Positions 7,164-12,613 of a stretch of DNA of 12,613 nucleotides are shown piece by piece. The notes under the pieces were generated by a model. It had not been told where the DNA came from and did not search any database. It worked only from the letters and a program-made list of their open reading frames with translations. Both the position numbers and the translations under genes were made by a program. The DNA comes from an uncultured Bacteroidia bacterium (GTDB lineage Bacteria; Bacteroidota; Bacteroidia; SpSt-205). The stretch is taken from positions 1-12,613 of the forward strand of contig CALKJV010000104.1 of assembly GCA_937995505.1 (NCBI GenBank), written 5' to 3'. Each line of letters opens with the position of its first letter. Position 1 is the stretch's first letter.

Positions 7164-7860
7164 GGCGCTCCTCCAGCCGCGCAAGCCGCACCCGCAGCTG
7201 CCAAATCCATACCGCCAGCGCAATAAAACCTACCGCCGACAGGTAAAATAAAAGCCGATGCGGCGTGCTAATATCCTCAGAGCGGAAAGCCGGCGTCCCT
7301 TCTGCGCCAGGATGAAGCCCCCCAATAAGGCGCGGCAGGAAAAAAGTCAGCGGCAGCACCAAAATGCTCGCAATGATATTGTACACGGCGGCAAGCCGGC
7401 CTCGCAGCTGAGCTTCTCGTACGCTGCGCCGCAGCACAAAGTACGCCCCATACATAAGTAGCGCCACCAGCGCGAAGGTCTGCTTAGGGTCCCATCCCCA
7501 CCACGCCTGCGGATCGGAGTCTGGAAGCGCTTCGGCCCATGTCACCCGCGACCAGAGAATCCCCGTAAAAAGCCCCAATACCCCAAAAAAAATCGCCCCT
7601 ACGGCCGCTTCCCGAGCCCTTAGGTCGGCCAGCTCCCCGCCTCGCACTAAGTACTTCCCGCTCCAAAAAAACGAGATACCCATCAGCACATACATCGCAA
7701 ACCACATCGGCACATGGAAGAAGATATTTCGGTCGGTCCAGCCCAGGCCAGGTATCTCTGGCAGCGATACCGTAAAGGCAGCTATCAAGGCTCCCGTAAT
7801 GGCTATGGTGGCAATCAGTGCGGCGACGCGCATGAGCCAAATAACGCTTTTCTGTGCCAT
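7126..7860 (-). CDS. ccmC: Cytochrome c biogenesis heme-handling protein CcmC/CcsA
   Basis: CcmC binds heme at the outer face of the inner membrane and passes it to CcmE for attachment to apocytochromes c (System I). The 244-residue protein has six predicted membrane segments (about 11-31, 46-68, 84-106, 128-146, 156-176, 203-222). The tryptophan-rich heme motif is AWWGWDPK (119-126), flanked by the likely axial histidines H49 (FFHVPMWF) and H183 (GLHPG), the positions known in E. coli CcmC. A charged tail (RLARLEERL) follows the last segment. The start at 7860 (MAQKSVIWLM) was chosen because a short basic stretch before the first membrane segment fits the family. An ATG at 7833 is an alternative, and upstream extension would run antisense to moxR. 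The start is 9 bases from that of divergent moxR. ccmB, ccmD and ccmE are not in the window, and the 3' end overlaps the convergent gene by 38 bases. Confidence 0.87.
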   Translation of the reverse strand: MAQKSVIWLMRVAALIATIAITGALIAAFTVSLPEIPGLGWTDRNIFFHVPMWFAMYVLMGISFFWSGKYLVRGGELADLRAREAAVGAIFFGVLGLFTGILWSRVTWAEALPDSDPQAWWGWDPKQTFALVALLMYGAYFVLRRSVREAQLRGRLAAVYNIIASILVLPLTFFLPRLIGGLHPGAEGTPAFRSEDISTPHRLLFYLSAVGFIALAVWIWQLRVRLARLEERLTSVQDPLGEAA

Positions 7861-7865
7861 ATTTG
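7858..7865 (+). promoter_or_regulatory. Possible -7 promoter box for the moxR-glpK-RM unit
   Basis: The bases are CATATTTG, one mismatch from TAnnTTTG, followed by TGGC and the moxR ATG at 7870 (4-base spacing, as at 6122). The first three bases are the complement of the ccmC start codon, so the box would overlap the neighbouring coding sequence. This is the weakest of the five boxes by context, because it is imperfect and partly coding. Confidence 0.33.
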
Positions 7866-7869
7866 TGGC

Positions 7870-8865
7870 ATGGATCGCGAGATGCTTCAGCGAGAAGCGG
7901 AGGGGCTGCGCAACCTCTATCAGCGGCTGCGAGCGGCCCTCAGCGAAGTAATTGTAGGCCAAGAAGAGCCCCTCCATTTTCTGATGCTGAGTTTATTTGG
8001 GGGGGGGCATGCGCTGCTTATCGGTCCCCCCGGCGTAGCGAAGACCCTCATGGTGAGCAGCCTCGCCCAAGCCCTGGGCCTTTCTTTCCATCGGATTCAG
8101 TTTACGCCTGACCTGATGCCGGCGGATATTCTCGGTACAGAGGTGCTCCAAGTAGACCCGGAGACGGGGCAAAGGTACTTCCGCTTCACGCCAGGGCCCA
8201 TCTTCGCCCATGTCATCTTAGCCGACGAGATCAACCGCGCCTCTCCGAAAACCCAATCCGCCCTCTTAGAGGCCATGCAGGAACGCTCAGTCTCTATCGC
8301 AGGGCAGACCCACCCACTACCTCAGCCCTTTTTCGTGCTGGCCACCCAAAATCCCATTGAGCAGGAGGGCACGTACCCCCTTCCCGAGGCTCAATTGGAC
8401 CGCTTCATGTTTGCCATCTTCGTAGGCTATCCGAGCCGAGAGGAAGAGATGGAGATTGTACGGCGCACCACGGCTGTGTGGGAGCCGCGGGTAGAAGCTC
8501 TCCTCTCAGCAGAGAAGATCTTACACCTGCAACGGCTCGTGCGGCAAATGCCCGTAGCCGATAATGTCATTCGCTATGCTGTGGAGCTGGCTCGCAGCAC
8601 TCGCCCGCAGGAGAGCAAAGATGACTTTATTCGGGAGAATGTCGCTTGGGGGGTAGGGCCGCGTGCAGCCCAGTTCCTCCTCATCGCCGCGAAAGCCCAC
8701 GCCCTCCTCTCCGGTAAATACGCCCCCGATGTAGAAGATGTGCAGCGGATAGCTATCCCCACGCTGCGTCACCGCATGGTGCTCACCTATCAAGCAGAAG
8801 CCGAAGGCATTTCGCCGGAGCGCATCCTACGCCACCTCATAGAGAACCGTGTAGCTGTGGTATGA
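7870..8865 (+). CDS. MoxR-family AAA+ ATPase
   Basis: MoxR ATPases are chaperone-like AAA+ proteins, often paired with DUF58 and von Willebrand A proteins, that help assemble or activate metalloenzymes and envelope complexes. The 331-residue length is typical. Visible motifs are VIVGQEE at 27-33, Walker A GPPGVAKT (52-59), Walker B VILADE (115-120) followed by INRASPKTQSALLEAMQE, sensor 1 ATQNPIEQEGTYPLPEAQLDRF (158-179) and a C-terminal lid domain with DVQRIAIPTLRHRM. The ATG at 7870 was chosen from family length. The open frame extends upstream to 7714 but would lie antisense to ccmC. A nine-base G run (7999-8007) encodes the conserved GGGH. The next gene is glpK, overlapping by ATGA, rather than the usual DUF58 protein, so the partner of this ATPase is not evident here. 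Confidence 0.93.
   Translation: MDREMLQREAEGLRNLYQRLRAALSEVIVGQEEPLHFLMLSLFGGGHALLIGPPGVAKTLMVSSLAQALGLSFHRIQFTPDLMPADILGTEVLQVDPETGQRYFRFTPGPIFAHVILADEINRASPKTQSALLEAMQERSVSIAGQTHPLPQPFFVLATQNPIEQEGTYPLPEAQLDRFMFAIFVGYPSREEEMEIVRRTTAVWEPRVEALLSAEKILHLQRLVRQMPVADNVIRYAVELARSTRPQESKDDFIRENVAWGVGPRAAQFLLIAAKAHALLSGKYAPDVEDVQRIAIPTLRHRMVLTYQAEAEGISPERILRHLIENRVAVV
7999..8007 (+). repeat. Nine-base G homopolymer inside moxR
   Basis: Nine consecutive G bases encode three glycines in the SLFGGGHALL segment, just before Walker A. The glycines are normal for MoxR proteins, so the tract may be coding by chance. Homopolymers of this length can slip and would switch off moxR and, by polarity, reduce expression of the genes behind it. 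An eight-base G run lies in glpK at 9514-9521. Confidence 0.6.
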
Positions 8866-10259
8866 GCCTCCTTCTCGCCATAGATGAGGGTACCAGTTCG
8901 GCGCGGGCGATTGTGTTTTCGCTCAAGGGGGAGATCTTGGGTTTAGGGCGGCGCCCTGTGCCGCTGAGCTATCCCCAGCCCGGCTGGGTAGAACAGGATC
9001 CCGAAGCCCTCTGGCAAGCCCAGTTTGAGGCCGTACAAGAAGCTTTGCGCGCCGCTGGCGTCCAGCCTACCGATATCGCCGCCATAGGCCTGACTAACCA
9101 GCGCGAGACCACCATCGCTTGGGACCCGCATACCGGCCAGTCCTACGGCCCCGCTATCGTGTGGCAAGACCGCCGCACCGCAGACTTTTGCGCGCAGTTA
9201 GCGCCGCAGACCGAGCGCCTGCGCCAAAAAACCGGCCTTTTACCTGACCCGTACTTCTCGGCTTCTAAAATCGCTTGGATGCTGCGAGAAGGGGGCGTGC
9301 CCCCCTCTGCCCACTTCGGCACCGTAGATAGCTGGCTTTTGTACCGCATGACGGGCCAGTTCCTCACCGATGTCTCCAATGCCTCTCGTACCCTCCTTTT
9401 CAACCTCCATACGCTGCGCTGGGATGAGGAGCTCTTAGCGCTTTTTGGGGTGCGGGCAGAAAGCCTACCGACCGTGCGGCCCAGCGGCGCTTTTTATGGC
9501 GAGACGCGGGTATGGGGGGGGAAGGTTCCTATTTGGGCGGTCTTGGGCGACCAGCAAGCCGCCCTCTACGGCCACGGCGCCCACCAACCCGGACAAGCTA
9601 AAAATACCTACGGCACCGGCTGCTTTATCCTCAAAAATATCGGTTCTGAGCCGCTCCCGGCCCCCAATGGCCTCCTTACTACCGTAGCTTGGCAGGTAGA
9701 GGGGGAGCCGCCCACTTACGCCTGGGAAGCGGCTGTCTTTAGCGCCGCAGCTGCCCTCCAATGGCTGGAGCAGCTGGGCCTCCTCACGGATTATGCCGAG
9801 CTGGATCGCCTCACCCCCAAACCCCACGAAGTGTACTTTGTGCCGGCTTTTACGGGGCTTGGCGCACCGTACTGGGATCCCTATGCGCGGGGGCTTATCA
9901 TCGGCCTTACCCGAGAGACGGACCGCCATACCCTCCTCCAAGCCGCCCTGGAAGCCATCGCTTACCAAAGCGCTGATGCCTTAGAGCTCTTTGGGGCTAT
10001 GCACGAGCTGTATGTAGATGGGGGCGTAAGCCAAAACCCCTACCTGATGCAGCTTCAGGCAGACTTGCTGGGGCGGCCTATCTTACGCCCTATTCATGGG
10101 GAAGTGACGGCTTGGGGGGCAGCGGCCTTAGCGGCACGGATGGCGGGGCTTGTGCCAAGCCCTCTGCCCATCGCAGCCCGCTACGAACCCAAAGGAGCCC
10201 CGCCCTCCCTCCAGCGCTGGCGGGAGGCCGTCCGCCGCGCGCAAAACTGGAGCCGATAG
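8862..10259 (+). CDS. glpK: Glycerol kinase
   Basis: GlpK phosphorylates glycerol with ATP to sn-glycerol-3-phosphate, feeding phospholipid synthesis and glycolysis. The FGGY-kinase fold is clear. The phosphate loop is AIDEGTSSARA (D8, E9, where E. coli has Gln). Other motifs are PGWVEQDPEALW, GLTNQRETTIAWD, IVWQDRRTADF, GTVDSWLLYRMTG, DVSNASRTLLFNLHTLRWD, GDQQAALYG with catalytic D230, KNTYGTGCF, VPAFTGLGAPYWDPYARG and DGGVSQNPYLMQ. These match glycerol kinase rather than xylulokinase or ribulokinase. At 465 residues it is shorter than E. coli GlpK (about 500). One shortening falls in the loop before VPIWAVLGDQQ, where E. coli carries the fructose-1,6-bisphosphate-binding GGKGGTR. Its ATG overlaps the moxR stop (ATGA), so translation is probably coupled. 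No glycerol facilitator or GlpD is visible next to it. Confidence 0.95.
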   Translation: MSLLLAIDEGTSSARAIVFSLKGEILGLGRRPVPLSYPQPGWVEQDPEALWQAQFEAVQEALRAAGVQPTDIAAIGLTNQRETTIAWDPHTGQSYGPAIVWQDRRTADFCAQLAPQTERLRQKTGLLPDPYFSASKIAWMLREGGVPPSAHFGTVDSWLLYRMTGQFLTDVSNASRTLLFNLHTLRWDEELLALFGVRAESLPTVRPSGAFYGETRVWGGKVPIWAVLGDQQAALYGHGAHQPGQAKNTYGTGCFILKNIGSEPLPAPNGLLTTVAWQVEGEPPTYAWEAAVFSAAAALQWLEQLGLLTDYAELDRLTPKPHEVYFVPAFTGLGAPYWDPYARGLIIGLTRETDRHTLLQAALEAIAYQSADALELFGAMHELYVDGGVSQNPYLMQLQADLLGRPILRPIHGEVTAWGAAALAARMAGLVPSPLPIAARYEPKGAPPSLQRWREAVRRAQNWSR

Positions 10260-10265
10260 CCGCCT

Positions 10266-12613
10266 ATGTTCCGCAGCGCTAAAGCCGATACCCTCACCGA
10301 CCCCATAAAAGCTTACCTCCAGGCGATCGCCCAGCTGGCCCAACGCGGCGATGCCCGCGAAGAGAGCTATTACCCCGCCCTCCAAAAGTTCCTGGAAGAG
10401 GTCGGCCAGGCCTTAGGCTGCCCTATTGAGGTTACAGTCCTGCCCAAGCAAACCGAAGCCGGCAACCCAGACTTCCGCGTATGGGATGGCTCTTACCGAG
10501 TCATCGGCTACCTGGAAGCCAAACTCCCCGGAAAAAACTTAGACCAGATAGAAGCCTCCCCCCAGCTCGAGCGCTACCGAAAAACCTTCCCCAACCTCAT
10601 TCTCACCGACTTTTATGAGTTTCGCCTGTATCGGGAGGGTATTTTGCTGGAGCGCGCCCTGCTGGCCCGCCCCTTCATCGCCCAAACCCTCAAAACCACC
10701 CCGCCAGCCGAGCAGATCCCCCAGCTGAGGAGCTTGTTTGAGAAGTTTTTGGGGTTTGTCTTGCCGCCGAGCCTCACGCCCGAAGCGCTCTCTAAGCAGT
10801 TAGCTCAGCGGACCCGGTTCCTACGCGATGAGGTCATCCGTCCCGAGCTGGCCGAGCAAGTGAGACAGCAGAAGGGCCACTGGTGCAGCTTCTACAAGGC
10901 CTTTCAGGATCACCTCATCGCCGGCCTTACAGAAGAGCAGTTTGCCGACCTGTATGCCCAGACCATCACATATGGTCTCTTTGCGGCTCGCACCCGGACC
11001 CGAGGCCACTTCAACCGCGAGCGCGCTTTTGCCAACATTCCCTCCACCATCGGCATTGTGCGCGAGGTCTTCCGCTATATCTCGCTGGGCCGGCTGTCTC
11101 CGCAGATGGAGGTCATCTTGGATGACATTGCCGCCGTCCTAAATGCCGCCGATGTGCAGGCTATCTTGGAGCAGTATTACCGCCAGGGCAAGGGGGATGA
11201 CCCCATCTTGCACTTTTACGAGACCTTTTTGGCTGAATACGACCCCGACACCCGAGAGCGCCGCGGCGTCTATTACACGCCCCAGCCGGTGGTACGCTAC
11301 ATCGTGCGCGCCGTGCACGAGCTGCTCCGGAGCCGCTTCGGCCTAAAGGACGGCCTTGCCGATTTCAGGGTCACGCTGCTGGACCCTGCTGCGGGTACGC
11401 TCACCTTCCCCGCTGAGGCTATCCAGCTGGCCTTTCAGGAGTTTGTCTCTACATACGGCGAGGGCGGCAAAGCAAAGCTCCTGCGCGACCACATCCTGCC
11501 CCACTTCTATGCTTTTGAGCTGCTGATGGCCCCCTACGCCATCGGCCACATGAAGGTAGGCTTTCTCCTGGAGCAGCTGGGCACCCCCCTCCAAGAGAAT
11601 GAGAACGAACGCTTCCGGCTCTACCTAACGAACACCCTGGAGATGGAAGATATCCAGCAGGCCAGACTTCCTTTTGTGAGCTTGCTCTCGGAGGAAAGCC
11701 ACAAAGCCGCCCGCATCAAAAAAGAAGAGCCTATCCTGGTCATCCTGGGCAACCCCCCCTACTCAGGGCACTCCGCTAACCGCAATCCCTGGATAGACTC
11801 CCTCCTCAAAACCGATGTAGAGGGCGCACAGAGCTACCACATCGTAGATGGCCGGCCGCTCGGAGAGAAACAACCCAAGTGGCTGCATGACGATTATGTG
11901 AGGTTCCTGCGCTTTGCCCAGTGGAAGGTTCGGAAGGCCGGGCGCGGCATCGTGGCCATGATTACCAACCACGGCTACCTGGATAACCCCACCTTTCGTG
12001 GCATGCGGCAGAGCCTGCTAAAGACCTTTGACGAGATTTTCCTTCTGGACCTCCATGGCAATAGCCTCAAGCGGGAGCGAGCGCCGGATGGCGGGCCCGA
12101 TGAGAATGTCTTTGACATTCGTCAGGGCGTGGCGATTGGGATCTTCGTCAAGCATGGGCACTCTGAGCCGAAAGGAGTCTACCACGCCGATCTCTATGGC
12201 CGCCGCGAAGAGAAATACGAGTGGCTGGAAACCCACACGCTGGGAACCGCCGGCTACCAGCCCATCTACCCAGAGACACCCTTCTACTTTTTCATCCCAC
12301 GCAAAAAAGAGGGCCTGGAAGAGTACTACTCGTGGCCACGCATCAATGAGATTTTCCTTACGGGGAGCGTTGGCATTGTGACTGCACGGGACCGCCTTAC
12401 CATTCACTGGACGCCGGAGGAGGTTTGGGTCACCGTTCTGAATTTTAGCCGCATGGACCCCGAGCTCGCCCGTCAGGCTTACCAGCTGGGGAAGGATACG
12501 CACGAGTGGAAAGTATACTTTGCTCAGATAGACTTGAAGCAGGAGGGCGGCCCTCATCGCGAAAAGATTGTGCCAATTCTGTATCGTCCTTTTGACGTTC
12601 GCTACACCTACTA
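10266..12613 (+). CDS. Fused nuclease/N6-adenine methyltransferase (type IIG / ISP-like restriction-modification), 3' end missing
   Basis: The frame stays open from ATG 10266 to the window edge (782 codons, no stop). Residues about 1-150 hold a PD-(D/E)XK-type nuclease: P68-D69 in NPDFRVWDG, then E84-A-K86 in GYLEAK, with upstream glutamates in REESYYPALQKFLEE. A mostly helical spacer follows. The methyltransferase starts at RRGVYYTPQPVVRYIVRAV (G334). SAM motif I is DPAAGTLTF (373-381) and catalytic motif IV is NPPY (496-499) in VILGNPPYSG. Next come the family-typical ITNHGYLDNPTFRGMRQSLL, LDLHGN and DENVFDIRQGVAIGIF. The region from about 640 on should begin target recognition. No helicase domain lies between nuclease and methylase, which separates it from LlaBIII-type ISP enzymes. 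One protein would cut unmodified and methylate self DNA. It starts 6 bases after glpK, with no promoter box of its own. The recognition sequence cannot be read from the sequence. Confidence 0.9.
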   Translation, partial: MFRSAKADTLTDPIKAYLQAIAQLAQRGDAREESYYPALQKFLEEVGQALGCPIEVTVLPKQTEAGNPDFRVWDGSYRVIGYLEAKLPGKNLDQIEASPQLERYRKTFPNLILTDFYEFRLYREGILLERALLARPFIAQTLKTTPPAEQIPQLRSLFEKFLGFVLPPSLTPEALSKQLAQRTRFLRDEVIRPELAEQVRQQKGHWCSFYKAFQDHLIAGLTEEQFADLYAQTITYGLFAARTRTRGHFNRERAFANIPSTIGIVREVFRYISLGRLSPQMEVILDDIAAVLNAADVQAILEQYYRQGKGDDPILHFYETFLAEYDPDTRERRGVYYTPQPVVRYIVRAVHELLRSRFGLKDGLADFRVTLLDPAAGTLTFPAEAIQLAFQEFVSTYGEGGKAKLLRDHILPHFYAFELLMAPYAIGHMKVGFLLEQLGTPLQENENERFRLYLTNTLEMEDIQQARLPFVSLLSEESHKAARIKKEEPILVILGNPPYSGHSANRNPWIDSLLKTDVEGAQSYHIVDGRPLGEKQPKWLHDDYVRFLRFAQWKVRKAGRGIVAMITNHGYLDNPTFRGMRQSLLKTFDEIFLLDLHGNSLKRERAPDGGPDENVFDIRQGVAIGIFVKHGHSEPKGVYHADLYGRREEKYEWLETHTLGTAGYQPIYPETPFYFFIPRKKEGLEEYYSWPRINEIFLTGSVGIVTARDRLTIHWTPEEVWVTVLNFSRMDPELARQAYQLGKDTHEWKVYFAQIDLKQEGGPHREKIVPILYRPFDVRYTY

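Noticed and set aside
7714..7869. N-terminal extension of moxR giving a 383-residue protein
   Set aside because: The extra 52 residues lie antisense to the start of ccmC, have no family resemblance and exceed normal MoxR length. The ATG at 7870 fits better.
7861..7977. Longer ccmC with a 39-residue N-terminal extension
   Set aside because: The extension is antisense to moxR, shows no membrane or family features, and MAQKSVIWLM gives a normal CcmC N-terminus.
12018..12557. 179-codon minus-strand frame opposite the methyltransferase
   Set aside because: It is an antisense shadow of a frame with clear methyltransferase family blocks.

Overview
The window is gene-dense, GC-rich bacterial DNA with no intergenic gap above about 60 bases, so no stretch over 300 bases lacks a gene. 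The best guess for the host is a member of the Bacteroidota or a close relative. Three things support this: a Bacteroidetes-type -7 promoter box (TAnnTTTG) in front of most transcription-unit-leading genes, almost no Shine-Dalgarno sequences, and a ComEC without a C-terminal metallo-beta-lactamase domain. No tRNA, rRNA, CRISPR array, insertion sequence or convincing terminator hairpin was seen.

Layout from left to right. (1) At 1-200 on the minus strand is the N-terminal part of an unrecognised secreted protein. It diverges from gyrA (252-2708, plus), which encodes DNA gyrase subunit A. (2) gyrA converges, with 3 bases between stop codons, on a minus-strand pair transcribed in the order glmS then comEC: glucosamine-6-phosphate synthase and the DNA-uptake channel protein. 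(3) glmS diverges from a plus-strand pair of small envelope proteins, a predicted lipoprotein (6122-6691) and an overlapping exported protein (6651-7163). (4) This pair converges with a 38-base overlap on ccmC (7126-7860, minus), a heme-handling protein for cytochrome c maturation. (5) ccmC diverges, with only 9 bases between start codons, from a tightly packed plus-strand run: a MoxR-family AAA+ ATPase, glycerol kinase glpK (ATGA overlap with moxR), and a large fused nuclease/N6-adenine methyltransferase (6 bases after glpK, cut by the right edge).

Most functions are housekeeping: DNA supercoiling, amino-sugar supply for the envelope, glycerol phosphorylation and cytochrome c assembly. The accessory parts are the restriction-modification enzyme and the small envelope proteins. 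comEC (DNA import) and the restriction-modification gene (foreign-DNA control) lie only about 6 kb apart, but nothing in the sequence links them.

The most notable pattern is regulatory. Five of six genes that open a transcription unit carry a TAnnTTTG-like box ending exactly 4 or 5 bases before the chosen start codon, while the four genes inside units do not. The transcript should therefore begin at, or within a few bases of, the start codon, so leaderless mRNAs may be the default here. This pattern also guided several start-codon choices.
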